The notes below the pieces were generated by a model. It had not been told where the DNA came from, did not search any database, and saw nothing but the letters and a program-made list of their open reading frames with translations. DNA of 64,000 nucleotides from Cyclaneusma minus. Lineage: Eukaryota; Ascomycota; Leotiomycetes; Marthamycetales; Marthamycetaceae. The DNA lies in the NCBI GenBank assembly GCA_037179335.1, contig JAKZHN010000009.1:1-64000 (forward strand). The letters are read 5' to 3'. Every line of letters begins with the position of its first letter. Position 1 is the first letter of the stretch. Below are positions 47,480 to 60,494 of this stretch, piece after piece. Both the position numbers and the translations under genes were made by a program.

Positions 47480-48300
47480 GTATTTTAAAGCATTAATTTT
47501 TTTTGCAGCATTTATTATTTTAAATAATTGGTTTTTTATATATATTATTAAATAAAATGCTTTTATTAGCTTTGCATAACTAAAAAGAAAGCAATAAAAA
47601 TAATTAGTAAATTTAAAAAATTATTGGATTTTTCTATTATAAATTGGCTTTTTTTATATAATAATATTGCATATAGCATTTGAATTTATACAAATGCTAT
47701 TAATATTAATTATTATTTTCAAAAATTTGTATTTTTGGATTTTGAATTTTAATTTATTAAAATTAATTTATAGGCCGGGTTTTTTTTAAAATTTTAAAAA
47801 TTAGATTAATATATTATTTATGCTTTTTAATTTTTTCACTATAGATTAGTAAATTACTTATATAAGCTATAATAAAATTATTAAAATATTTTCAAAAAAT
47901 ATTATTTATAAATTGCTAAAAAATGGCGAATTTATAACAAAAACCAAAAAGAACTATTTTAAATTTAAATTGGCTAAAACAAATATTAAATATTATTAGT
48001 TTTTTTTTTACTATAGCCAATTGAATTTAATAAAATATTTAATAAATATTGAATTTAATAAAATATTTAATAAATATTGAATTTAATAAAATATTTGGCA
48101 TTAAAAACTTATTTAATAATATTTTTAGTTAAAGGCAGCGAATAGCCGTTTCTGTTTTTAAAAATATTAAGTTTTTTATAATCTATATAAAATTGCAAGC
48201 CATTATTTGGTTTTTTGGCAAATAATATTAAAAATGCATAAGAGATTTGGCTTGCTATAATAAATTCGATTTTTTTTTAATATAATTAATTTTTGCTAAA
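47480..48300 (-). pseudogene. Degraded Ty3/gypsy reverse transcriptase and start of RNase H region
   Basis: The minus strand from 48270 to 48134 translates without stop as a gypsy RT segment: SYAFLILFAKKPNNGLQFYI then DYKKLNIF. Further on come FKIVLFGFCYKF and, near 47850-47820, NLLIYSEKIKKHK, the region after the active-site box, whose catalytic Asp codons are changed. Towards 47480 the frame continues with signatures of the RT/RNase H connection (FLKIIININSI, SYAKLIKAF). The copy has several stops and frameshifts, including a 28-bp tandem duplication at 48020-48097. It is clearly non-functional. Confidence 0.85.
48020..48097. repeat. 28-bp tandem duplication inside the gypsy RT relic
   Basis: The unit ATTGAATTTAATAAAATATT plus AATAAAT occurs at 48020-48047 and 48048-48075, and a third partial copy follows to about 48097. 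The duplication breaks the RT frame. The copies are identical, so it arose after most of the RIP changes. Confidence 0.85.
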
Positions 48301-49357
48301 TTATATTATAAATTAAATATGGTTTTTATAGCATTAAACCTATAATTTTAATTTTATAATTTTAAAACTTGTAGTTTAATAAAATTTAAAGCCATTTTAC
48401 TAAAAGAATTTATATAATATTTATATTTTTTTGGCAAGCGTTTTTTAATATTTTCCAATTTATTTTTAATTTTAATTTTTAATAATAATTGCAAAAATTT
48501 AGATGCTTAATTGCTTTGCAAAGCGAATGAAATATTAAAATATATTGGCTGCAATTATATAAATTTAAATTGGCTTTAATATTATATAATAATTAAAAAT
48601 TTAATTTAGATCGACTTTTGGAAATTTTGGCAAATTTGTCAAAAAAGAATTTTTTAAAAATAATGGATTTTTTATTTTTTTAAAAATGAATATTATTACG
48701 GTTAATTTGCAAAAGCAATTATATTATTACTGGTATTATTTGGCTTTTAGCTACGCTATAACTTTTAAAATGAAAATTGAGTTAAGAAAAAGCAGAATTA
48801 ACTATAATTTAGCTGGAATGCATTATGTAGTTTTCATTAAATAATAGCTGTTTATTAGAATTAAAAATAGTATTTGCTTTAATTTAATATTTAAAATATC
48901 CTTTTAGAATTTAAAAAGCGATTTTATAAAAGCTTTTTTATAAAAAAAAATGGATTTTATTTATAATATTATTAATAAGTATTTTATATAATTTTATTTA
49001 TTTTAAAAAAATATATATATTATAATAGCCTAAATTAATAATTATAATTGGCGTTAAATTTTGCTAATAATTTTTTATATACAGTTTAAAATAAATAGCG
49101 TAAATAATTAATTTAAAAATATAATTATTAAAGGCTAAAATAAAAATTAAGCAAAAAAATTATATAAATTTAAAATTTTTATATTTAATAGATTGCGCAG
49201 TGATTTTGTAATTAATAAAATTCCTAGTATTAGTTTTTACATTTATTAGGATTTAAATAATTAAAAATAATATTATGCCAAAAATAACGGGTAAAATAAA
49301 GGGATTTATAATTATAATAAATTAACTTAAAAAATTAATAGCAGAAATTAAAATTAA

Positions 49358-49556
49358 TATTAAGGAATAGGTGCAATGGCCGCCGTAAAGGTGGTCACGT
49401 GGCATTCCGCTTAGCTAGAACAGGGCTAGCGTCTCCTATACTAAATATTTTTAATTTGAAAATGCCCTTAATTTAAAATTTTAAGCAATTAGTATAATAT
49501 TCTATTTCACCTTTATAATTAGCATTTTATATTAAATTATATTAAATTAAACGCTT
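49358..49556 (+). repeat. Left copy of a ~200-bp LTR-like repeat (pair with 60294-60494)
   Basis: The segment with GTGCAATGGCCGCCGTAAAG, CAGGGCTAGCGTCTC and CTATTTCACCTTTATAA recurs at 60294-60494 with mainly C/T and G/A differences. The first 90 bases here keep many CG-containing words lost in the other copy. I read the pair as LTRs of the plus-strand copia element, but its exact ends and a target duplication could not be fixed. Confidence 0.65.
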
Positions 49557-50672
49557 TTGTTTTTTAATAAATTATAAGCAACGATTAGCGCAAGCGTTTA
49601 AATAAATAGTTATTTATTATTATAATTAATTTAAATATAAAAATGCAAAAATTTTAATTTAAAAAGCTTTATTATTACTATATTTATACCGATTTTTTGC
49701 AAAATTAATTAAAATTGCCTTGCCTTGCCAATAAAATTATAATATTTTACCAATTAATTGAAATCGCTAAAAATCCCTTTATAATTATTAAAATTATTAA
49801 AAATTACCAAATTCGCCTATTAATTCCAATAGCTTTTATAAAAAAACTGCTATATTAATATATGTTTTATTTCTATTTAATTTCCTTCAAAATTTTCTTC
49901 TATTTTTCCCTTATTATATTAAATAATAAAAAGCCCGAAAAAGCATTGCCAATGCTTTTAAAAACCAATTATAAAATATAATTTTGCAATATAAAAATCC
50001 ATTTTAATGTCAAAAACGCTTAATTTATTATTATTATATTTTTTATTAAATACTTCGGTATTAGAATTTTCGCTTTCGCAAATAGCGCATTTTTTTGTTT
50101 TTTTGGCTTTGATATTTTAATTAGCAATGTCAAAAGCAAATTTTCTAAATTCGCTATTGCTGAAAGCAAGAAACCTATTATAAAATTTATTAATAAATTT
50201 CAAATACTTTTTATTAATAGGATAAAATATATTTTAAATATTAATGAATTAAAAAAATATAAATGCGCTTAAATTAAAATATTAAATATTATATTTAAAA
50301 TTTTATTTAATAATAATAAAACTTTATACAAGAAATACAATTTAGTAAAAAGCCTTTAAAATTATTTAAAAAAAATCAGCGTTATTTTTATATAAATATA
50401 TATTATCAAGTTATTTTTATTTTTATTTAATGCCAATGTAATTATTTATTTTGCCTAGAATTTATTTAAAATTCTATATTGCAAATTTATTTTTGCCAAT
50501 ACCAATTATTAATCCGCTTTTGATAATTTTTATTTATTTATTAACTTTTTTTAAAAGAATACACTATTATTATTAATACTATAAATTTGGTATTTGTAAA
50601 TAATAATATAAATATTAATAATAAATTAAATATGCTAAAATAAAGTACAATCCATTTAAATATTGCCAATAA

Positions 50673-50821
50673 TATTTGAATCCAACGTGGGCTGGACTTT
50701 TCAAATGTGTTATATTAAGGAAGAAAGGCTATTTTACAATTTAAAAATGTTGTGTATTTCTTTCTTGCTTATATATGCAAAAGTGGCGTAATTTTTTATA
50801 TATAATCAAAATATTTTCGCA
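50673..50821 (-). repeat. Left LTR of the minus-strand copia element
   Basis: 149 bp, plus-strand start TATTTGAATCC and end TTCGCA. It pairs with 54747-54893; differences are mostly transitions, with each copy keeping C or G at different places. Confidence 0.75.
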
Positions 50822-53800
50822 AAAAATTTATTTAAATTATTTAAAAAAAAGAAAATTAATAATATAGCTTTTTCGAATTTTAATATTCTTTTAGGCTATA
50901 TTATAGCCAATTTATATTATATTATAATATTTTATAGCGTATTATATATTGCTTAATTATATGCTATAATATAGCTATTTTCAAGTTTTAAAATTGGCGT
51001 TTTTTATAATTTTATTTTTTTATATTTAATACCTATTATATTTGGCGTTTTTTTTTTGAATTTTTTTTTTGAATTTTAATATTTTTTTAAATTTAATATC
51101 TTTTTAAATTTAGCAAATTTAATTTTTAATAATGCTTTAGTAAATTTATTCGCAATTATATTTTAAATATTAATATAAATTATTTATTGCTTGCAATTAT
51201 TTTTTAATTTTTTAATAAAATAATAGGCAATATTAATATGCTTAAATATTTTATAAAATTAAAAGTTTTTAATAGAGGCTATAGTATTTTAATTGTTTTT
51301 TCTATATTTATGTAGTATAAATTGTTTTTTACCAATTTGCTATATTTAATATTTTTTAATATTTGGGCAATTTATTATTTTTGTTTAATATTTGCGGCAA
51401 TTGCTATATATTTAATTTTATAAATAAATATAAAATATTTATTTGCTTTTAATTTAATTATAATATTAGAGTTTTTAAAAGCATGGCTATAAATTCGCTA
51501 ATGCTTTTTTTATTAAAAAATAATTTATAAAAAGCATTATTATAAATTTTTAATTTGTTTTTTTCTATTGTTTTTTGGCTTATATTTAATTTTTTAATTT
51601 GCTATAATTTCAAAATAATATAGCAGTTAATTTAGCTTTAAATTATATTGTTTATAAAATTGGCTATAAATTAAGCTAGTTTTTTTGCAATATAATAAAT
51701 ATTAGATTTTATTAGAATTATAAAATATATTAGCTTTTTTAATTTCCTTTGGTATATTTTTTTATTATTATTATTAGCAAAAGTTATTGCATTGCTGCTA
51801 TTTATAAAAATAAAATATAGTGTTTTTTACCAAGTGAAAATTTAAATTTCATATAAAAATTATTAATATATTCTTTTTAATTAATTTATAGAAATTTTAA
51901 TGGTTTATTTTTTATAATTCATATATCCAGGACTTTTTTAATTTTTGGTAAACTTTTGGCAATAAATTTAAAAACAATTTAGTAAAAAGCTTATTAAAAT
52001 CCGCATCAAATTTGGCAGCAATTATAATATTATTAATATAAATTAAAACTTTTATTTTTTTATTTTTTTATTTGTAAATAAATAAGGGTTATTAAAGTTT
52101 TATTCAAAGCTTAATTTAAAAAATTCAAATTTAATTAAATAATTTCAATTTCTAGCGGCTTGCTTTAAATTATGTAAATTTTTATTTAATTAAAAAATAT
52201 AGCCGAATTTGATAAATATTTTATTTAAAAGCGCTAAATATATTAATTCTTTAAATTCAGCCTTAATAAATATATTGCTAATATTGAAATAGTGGCATTT
52301 TATATTTTGCCAAGCTATAATAGCTAAACGAATTCTAAATATATTTATATAAATTATAATTCTTTTTTTATATAAATTTAATTAAAATCGCGGATTATCA
52401 AGCAAATTTTATATTTATTTAAGCCGCCGTTTAAATTTAGCTTGATAGTAAATATCTATTTAATAAAAATTAAATTAAAAGCTATTTATATAGCTATTAA
52501 ATTTTTAAACTTTATTATAATAGCTTTTTTTTTAATTGTTTTTTTCAATATTGCAATTTTTGTGATAATAGGAAATATTAGATTTTTTTTTCAAAAACAA
52601 TAATAATAAAATGCAATTTATTAATTTTGGCTGGGCTTAAATAATTGTTTTTTAATAGAATAAAAAAAGCATTATTTAATAGCTTTTTGCTATTGTTTTT
52701 TCCAATTTATTTTTTTAGCCATTTTAATTTTGATTTAAAATTAAATGGCTTTTATTATATTGAAACTTAGCGTTTTTTAAGCTATAATTAACAGTATTTT
52801 TTATATTATAGCAATTGATATATTTTATATTATAGCCATTGGTATATCCTATATTATAGCAATTGGCATATTTAATATATTATATTAAAATGCTTTTAAA
52901 AAAGAAAACATTGGTATAAAAAAAGAGTTATTTAAAGTTTTTTTATCTATTTTAATTTTGGCAAAAAAAGCAATAAAGTAAATAATAATAATAAAAAATA
53001 ATTATTTAAATATTCATGCCAATTTAATTGCTATGGTTATAAAATTTATAATATATAAGCCCTATTATATAAATATTTTAAATATAAGATTTTAAATATA
53101 ATAGCTTTTAAAATATATATTATTTTAATTAAAACTATTTAAAAATTGTTTTAATAAATGTTTCTATTTAAAAGCAAATTTATCCCTAAATATAAAATAT
53201 ATAAAATATTTCTAAGCAAGTATTTTAAATTTTAAATTTTTATTAATATAATGCTAATTTAATCTAAATATAGTTTTCTTTTTTTTAATAATTTTTTATT
53301 GGTATAGCTTTAGAGTTTAAAAAAGAATTATATATAATATAATATTAACATTGGTAATTTAAATAGAACAGGAAATTCTATTAGCAATGCCAATAAGATT
53401 TTAAATAATATATATTGCATTTTTTTTTAAAACAAAATTAAAATGATTTTTTTAATATTGTTTTTGGCTATATAAGCCTTTTTTTTAATTGGAATTTTTA
53501 CTAGGCCAATTATTATAATATTTTGCATTATTTTTTATTTTATAAAAAAATAAAAATAATTTTTAATATTATTATAATATTTTTGGCTATATAAAAAACA
53601 CTTAATTTAATTATAAAAAGTTTTATTATTTTTATAGCTATTAATTTTAGCCCTGCGAAAAATATTAATCAAGCATTTATTATATAGCTTAGTGGATTGC
53701 TTTTTTTATATTTGCTTTTTATATTTGATTTTTATAAAATAATAAAATAAATAGTTTGTTTTAAATTATAAAAAGGTTTTTTTTAGCGAATTTATTTTTT

Positions 53801-54746
53801 AAATAATATTTAAATAATATTTATTTAATATTATATTTTAAATATAATATATTTTATTAAAAAATATAAAAATATAATATAGAAAAAGAAATTAATATAA
53901 ATTATTATATAAAATGGATTTAATTAAATAATTTAGGAATAAATAATATAAAGTTTAATTTGACATCTTTTAATAATAAAATTTAAAATTTATTTAAAAT
54001 TGGCAATTTGGCGAAAATAAGGATTTATAGTAATGATAAAAACTGTAAAATATTCTTTATTTAAATCATTTTAAGCATTTGTATAATAAATGTTGGTATT
54101 AATAGCTTTTTTATTTATTTAATTAAAATAAATATAAATTTTATAAAAGGCTTGCGCAATATTTGCTTTACATTGCTTTTTTAAATTTTTATTTAGTATA
54201 ATTTGCTTTTTATTTGCTTAAATAATATTGGAATTTGCAATATATTAATTAAAAATAGTATTTATAATATATTAAATATTTTTGCTTTTAAAAATATTTT
54301 TATTATAATAATTAATATAAATAAGGATAAAAATAGTCTTTTTTTAATTTTAAATGCTTTATATACCAGTAAATATAATAAATATAGCATTTAATTTATA
54401 AAAAGAAAGGCTAATTTAAATTAATAAATATATTAATTTAAAAAATAGGGATTTATTATTATTATTAATTTATAAATAAATTTATAAAAATATAGCGCTA
54501 TATTAATAAATAATAGATTTTAAAAATACGGCGCTGCAAAATAAAAAAAGGAAATACAAGGATATAATATTATATTAGGAATTTAAAGATTTTAAAAATA
54601 TAGTATTGCAAAACTTTTACTGGGAATTTAAAAATACGGCGCTATAAATTTCGCTTTAAAAATATGGCGCTATAAAAGTTTTAAAAATATAGCGCTGCAA
54701 AGATTTATTTTTTTAATTGTGTTAAAATATATTAATAATTTGAATT

Positions 54747-54893
54747 TATTTGAATTTAATATAGGCTGAAATTTTTAAATATATTGTATTTAAAAAAAGG
54801 CTATTTTATAGCTTAAAAATATTATGCGTTTTTCCCTCGCTTATACGTGCAAGGGTGGCGTGATTTTTTGCATATAACCAGGGTATTTTAACA
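54747..54893 (-). repeat. Right LTR of the minus-strand copia element
   Basis: 147 bp, plus-strand start TATTTGAATTT and end TTTTAACA, whose reverse complement TGTTAAAATACC is a typical LTR start. The half nearer 54893 has escaped most RIP changes. Confidence 0.75.
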
Positions 54894-55900
54894 GGGGGTT
54901 AATTCGAACCATTAGGAGCGTATTATACGGGGCCGAGAAGGGCGCCTTGCGGGCACCTTATAAGGCACGTGCGCTAAAGGTGCACAAAAAGTAAGCGAGA
55001 CTTTTAGCGTATAATATTTAAGCGCTGCTATTTTTATTTAAAAAAGGCAATAATTATTTTTTACAATTAAAAAATATATATAATATTTTTTATATTATTA
55101 TTATTATAATAAAATAGCCGCTCTTATTTTAAAAAGCAATAATTTAGTAAAATAATTATTATTTAATTTGCCAGCTGCAAATTTGGCAATAATCTTATTT
55201 ATAATTTTTTTATTAAAAGCCTTAAAAACCAATTTTGCTTCATTTTAAAAAAGCTTAATATTAGCAATAATATTAATAAAATTTATATATTAAATTAAAA
55301 AATCGCATTTAATAAAGGCAATGATGCATTTATCAATAATGCTAATAAAGGCGTTATTAATATTGATAATTAAAAATAATTTAAAAGCCTTTCTGCTTTA
55401 AATTAAAAATAATTTAATAGCCTTTACGAGCCAAATAGCTAATCTATTAATGCAAACCAGCCTAGGCAAGCTTAAAATTAAGGCGCCCTAGCTGGAAATA
55501 CAAATATATTATGCAAAAACAAAATTAATTAAGCTTTTATTTTTGCTTTTAATTTAATTTAAGGCTAAGCAAATTTAAATTTAAATAATTTTACAGTTAT
55601 TTAATAAATTGAATAAAAATTTAAAGCTAAAAACAATTGCAAAATCGCGAGCTAAAATTATAATTTTTATTTGCAAATGCAATTTATTTGGCTTAAATTC
55701 CAACAATAAGCAATTAATTGCCAAAAAAACCTTTATGCCTAAAAAAAGTTATATATTAAATATTAAGCTATATTATATATATAATATATATAAATATTAT
55801 AAATAATTTAATTGCTTATAAAATTATTTTAATGTATAGCCTCGAATTCTTTTTTAAAAAATAATATAATTTATATTTATTATATTTTAATTATATTTAA
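54894..55900 (+). mobile_element. Retroelement segment with GC-rich core, homologous to 1-1188 inverted
   Basis: The core at 54921-54990 (TATTATACGGGGCCGAG, GCCTTGCGGGCACC) and about 900 following AT-rich bases match the minus strand of 1188-1. Short frames such as 55609-55806 are chance products of AT-rich sequence. The start of homology at 54921 coincides with the break at 1188. Confidence 0.7.
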
Positions 55901-56565
55901 AAGCTATATATATATATAATAAATACAAAGCAATAATATACATTATATATCAAAAATTAGTTTATAAAAAAAGCTTAAAGAAATAAATAATTTATTGCAA
56001 AATAGAAATTTTGCTTTTTTATATAGAAAACATACCTTTTATATTTTTTAATAACTAGTTTATTTTTAAGCTTTGCAATAATAGTAAATAAAATTTTATT
56101 TTTTAATAAAGCAATTAATTATAAATTAATATTTAATATATATTTAATATAATTCAAAATATTGAGCGCAAAACTAGGCTCAATTTTTAATTTAAAGCTA
56201 TAAATATATGTAATATAAATAATTTAAAAAAGCATTATAATAATTATAATAAATTTTAAAATTTATATAAAATTTTAAAAAATAATGCAATCATTTAATA
56301 TTAGCCCAATTATAAAAGCAAAAAAATGGCTATTATTAAAATAAAAGCTAATAGTTTAATTAAAATTAATACCGGCCTTTTTTATATTTTAATTATAATT
56401 TTAATAATTATAGCCTATTTAATTGCATTTAAAACAGAATATTAAAAGCCTAAATATAAAACCTGCAAATATAAATAGCCCGGCGGTAAAATATATATTT
56501 TAAATAATAATAGCTTTAATAGCCGTAAAACAAAAGGCCAATTATATAAAAATGGCTTTAATTAT

Positions 56566-56640
56566 AATTATAATTAAAATGATTATAATTAAAATAATTA
56601 TAATTAAAATAATTATAATTAAAATAATTATAATTAAAAT
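56566..56640. repeat. 15-bp tandem repeat, 5 copies
   Basis: The unit AATTATAATTAAAAT is present five times in a row with one changed base in the second copy. It lies inside the degraded copia(+) internal region. Confidence 0.9.
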
Positions 56641-57737
56641 ATTTTTTTTTATAAAAGCCGCAAATAAAATTCCTAGTTTTATAAATTATAAATATAAATA
56701 TAATAATTAGGGAAAAAGGGAAAATTGCCAATAATTGCCCAATTTAATAAAATAATATATATAAATTTAAATAAAAATACTATTATTAAAGCTTTTATAA
56801 TTAAAATCTTTTATTTTATTTTCTATATAAATTTTGCCAATAGGAAAAGAACTTTTATTGCTAATAATAAAATTAAAATAATTAATGTCCTACCGCATTT
56901 TTTTAAAGCCGCTAAAATATTTTTAAGAATATAAGCTATTTAAATAAAAAGTAGAAAATAAAAAAAATCGATTATTAATGCTTTTATTATATAAAATTAA
57001 AAATTATTAGCAATTTATACAAAATTACTATTTTAGCCAAGTCTATTAAAAAAAATTAAAATAAAACGTTTTATAAAATTTTCATTGCTATTAAATTTAA
57101 AAATGCATTTTTAAAAAAAACTTGGCTTTTATTATTAATCTTTTTTTGATTTAATTTAATTTAATATTTATAAATTAATATCAATAGCATTTTTGCAAAA
57201 CAATCTATATTTTCTATATACTTTTAATAGCTTTATATACAAAATCTAAATTCTTCCAATTCTAATAAAAATATTGCTATTTCGGCATTTAAAAAATAAA
57301 TTGTTAAAATTAAAATTAAAAATAGCTATAAAATGCAAATTGCTAAAATGGACAATATTTTAATTTTTTTAAAAATTATTAAAAAATAAAGCGGAAATAA
57401 AAATATTAAATATTATTATGTAATTCCTGCTTTTTTATATTAAAATAAAACCGCCGAAAAAAAGAGTTCAATTTGCCAAAATCAATTTCTATATGCTATT
57501 TAAAAACAATTAATTGCTATTTAAATTTTAAAATAAAGCAATTAAATACAATATATATATGCAAAACCAATGCCCTATAAATTCAACACTTAATAGCTAT
57601 AAAACTTTTCCAAAAAAAAACTTAAATTGGTATTATATTTTTAATTAGTTATATTAAAATATTCAAAGCTAAATACTACTCCTATATTAATTTAAAAAAC
57701 TTTTTAAAAAAGCATTATCATAATAAATTAATTAATA

Positions 57738-60264
57738 TTAAAAGCGTCTGCGTTTTTATAGATTACTTCAAAACTATAATTAAGCAATTTAAAATCTATT
57801 CTCCGGAATATAGCAAAATGATTCAAATCAATTATTTATAAATAATAAAATTGATATTTAAAAAAATTATTAATTTGCAAATTTAAAATACTTTTAAAAA
57901 ACAAATCATATTAAATAATTATTTAAATTAAAATCCTATTAATTGCCCCCTAGGCTTTAAAAATATTAAAAAGCAGTTTATTAAAAACGCTAATAATAAT
58001 TATATTTTTAATAATTCACTTGCAAAAAAAACTATATTGCTTTCTATTGCTATATTAATTGTTATAATATATGTATAGTATAAATTATTAAATATGATAT
58101 AAAATAAATCGTTAAATATAATATAGCGCAAATTATTAAAATTGGCAAAAATTAAATTTAAAAAAAACCAATTTTTTAAAAATCGATTAATATAATATAA
58201 AATTTTAATTGTAATATATTAAAAATACTATAATATAGCCTATAATATAATATATTCAATAAAATATAAAATATATCAGTATTTGTAAAAATTTCAACTG
58301 CTAATTTAAATGCTTTAAAATCAATATCTTTAAAATCAGCTACCAATACTTCTTTTTTCCCAAAAACAAAGCCAAATAAAAAGAATAAAAAACCCTATAT
58401 AAAAATTATTTTAAAAATAAACATTCCAGGATTTATTTTAATTAATAATTATATTAAAATTAATAATAATAATATATCCAATGTGCTTGCCGTCGAAATT
58501 ATTAAATTTTTTAAATTAAATTCCCTGCCCAATAATTATTTTTCTTTTATAAAAATTGCAAAGCATTAGCGCAAAACTAATAATATTAATTTAAATAAAA
58601 AAAAAGGTTTAAAGCGCAAAACGCAAAAAAGAAAAAATAAAAACTATAATATATTATTATAGCTATATTAGCGCAAATTAATTATAATAATAAAGATTTA
58701 AATAATATAATTGATTTTTTTATAAAAAAATGCTTTCCAGCAATAAAAGCTTATAGTATTAAAATCCCGCAAATATATAAAGAAATTATAAATAATGCAA
58801 TTTATAGCCAATGCTATAAAACAGCTATAGCTAAAAAAAATTTAAATAACGGAATTTGGCAAATAATCAAATATCCACCCGGAGCAAACCTGATCTATAT
58901 TAAACAAATATATATAATTAAAACAATTATCAATAAAAAACTTAAACAAATTAAAATTATTATTATTATTTATAATTTTAATTAAATATTTGGCAAAAAT
59001 TATACTAAAATATTTGCCCCTATTATCCGTATAAATTTTCTTTAATTATTTTTTTATTATTTGAAAAAATTTTAAATACTGGCAATTTAATATTAAAAAT
59101 GCTTTTATAAAAGCCAAGATACTATTTAAAAAAATTAAATTCCCTAAAAAATATCACTATCCCAAAAAGAAATTAAAGCAAATTGCAAAAGACTAAAAAA
59201 TTTTAATAAAATCTAAATTCAAAAAATAATTCTTTATTTAAAATTTGCCCAATCTATGCATTTATTCGCATTTTAAATATAAAATTAAGCTTTTAATATA
59301 TATTAATAATATAATCGCAATTTGCAAAAATAAAATCCAGTTTTTTTAATTTTACTTTAAATTCTTTAATTGCTTTAATATTAAAAATCTAGAAAAAATC
59401 TTTAAAAATCTTAATATAAAAATAATAAAAAACCGGAAAGCTAAAGCCCTTTATATTAATTAAAAACAATATTTTTAAATTATGCTAAATCAATTTGGGA
59501 TTACCAATGCTATAGCTTACTTTAAAAAAATTCCTATAGCCAATTACAATGCCTTTTAATTTTTCTCTTCTAATAATATTTAAATTAATATTAAAAAATA
59601 CCAAAAGATAATAAATCTCTTTATATTCATTATAATATTTACCAGATTAAATATAGCCTTCGCTTTAAAATAACTAGCGCAATATATAGCTAATTTATTA
59701 AAACATTATAGCAAAGCATTTAAAAACTTGATAAAATATTTTAATATTATTATAGGCTATAAAATACATTATAAGCTTAAAAACATACTTTAAAATTATT
59801 ATTTATTCCAATTTTAATTAAACTAATAGAAAAATTAACCGGATTAGCATTTTTAAAAATATAGCTATATTTTATAATAAACCAGTTTTATAAATTAGCA
59901 AAAAATAAAAATCTATAATTATTATATTTATTAAATTCAAATATATAGCCTTTTTATTCTATACTAAGCAAAATCAATAGCTAATTCAAATTTTCCAAAA
60001 TCTGGACTATTTATAATATATTAAACAAAATCTAAATAATATTCGCATACTTAAAAACAATATCGGATTCATATATTTAATTAAAAACCCAAAATTTAAA
60101 AATAAATCAAAATATATAAATATTTCCTATTATTTTATTAAAAATTTTAAAAAAAATTACTATTAAATATATTCCAATGAATAAAATAATGGCTAATAAA
60201 TTAATTAAGCCATTGCAAAAAATCAAATTTAAAGCATTTATAAAAATATTAAAAATAGTTATGT
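57738..60264 (+). pseudogene. Degraded Ty1/copia pol (integrase end, reverse transcriptase, RNase H)
   Basis: Plus-strand remnants follow the copia pol order. About 57738-57842: VCVFIDYFKTIIKQFKIYSP, the segment after the integrase core. 58848-59040: NGIWQIIKYPPGANL and KIFAPIIRINFL, the classic copia RT entry. About 59060-59200: FNIKNAFIKAKILFKKIKFP. About 59470-59760: IMLNQFGITNAIAYFKKIP and FTRLNIAFAL with LAQYIANLLKHYSKAFKNLI, the RNase H side. About 60166-60264: IPMNKIMANKLIKPLQKIKF and a stop after ILKIVM, the C-terminus. Many stops and Asp-to-Asn changes show RIP damage; there is no function left. Confidence 0.88.
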
Positions 60265-60293
60265 AAATTTATAAAATAGCCCTTATAAAAAAA

Positions 60294-60494
60294 CATTAAA
60301 AAATAAATGCAATAGCCGCTATAAAAATAGTTATATAGCATTTTGTTTAATTAAAACAGGGCTAGCGTCTCTTATATTAAATGTTTTTAATTTAAAAACG
60401 CCCTTAATTTAAAATCTTCAGCAATTAATATAATATTCTATTTCACCTTTATAACCAGCGTTTTATATCAGATTATACCAAACTAAACGCCCTT
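60294..60494 (+). repeat. Right copy of the ~200-bp LTR-like repeat
   Basis: It lies 30 bp after the end of the copia(+) pol relic, the right place for a 3' LTR. Shared words with 49358-49556 are CAGGGCTAGCGTCTC and ATATAATATTCTATTTCACC. Confidence 0.65.

Larger units (their letters stand above)
50673..54893 (-). mobile_element. Dead Ty1/copia element (-), about 4.2 kb
   Basis: Direct repeats of about 148 bp at 50673-50821 and 54747-54893 flank it (right copy retains GGCTATTTTATAGC, CTCGCTTATACGTGCAAGGG; left copy retains GAATCCAACGTGGGCTGGAC). Their ends fit TG...CA after RIP. On the minus strand, close to the left LTR, comes the C-terminal RNase H region of copia pol (51240-51091: HINIAYYFIKKL, FTKALLKIKFAKFKKIL), and further right at about 52200-52000 the RT region (YINNIIIAAKFDADFNKL, with the catalytic Asp pair altered). 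The flanking 5 bp (AATAA and GGGGG) do not match, so a target duplication is not shown. Confidence 0.75.
49358..60494 (+). mobile_element. Dead Ty1/copia element (+), interrupted by a second copia element
   Basis: Bounded by the ~200-bp direct repeats and containing plus-strand copia pol remains at 57738-60264 that end about 30 bp before the right repeat, as expected for a copia element. The inner block 50673-54893 is a separate copia element in opposite orientation. Without it the element measures about 6.9 kb. The segment 54921-55900, also found inverted at 1-1188, would then be its gag part; alternatively it starts another element at 54921. RIP changes fill the whole. Confidence 0.6.

Noticed and set aside
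54203..54394. 63-codon and similar open frames (45265-45480, 56725-56934)
   Set aside because: Composition is that of random AT-rich sequence; no motif, and they lie inside dead transposons.
50673..54893. Target-site duplication for the copia(-) element
   Set aside because: Flanks AATAA and GGGGG do not match, even allowing for RIP changes.
55609..55806. 65-codon open frame in the AT-rich block
   Set aside because: It is made of AT-rich codons (Lys, Asn, Ile, Tyr) inside a RIP-mutated repeat whose other copy (near 1-600 inverted) has no matching frame.
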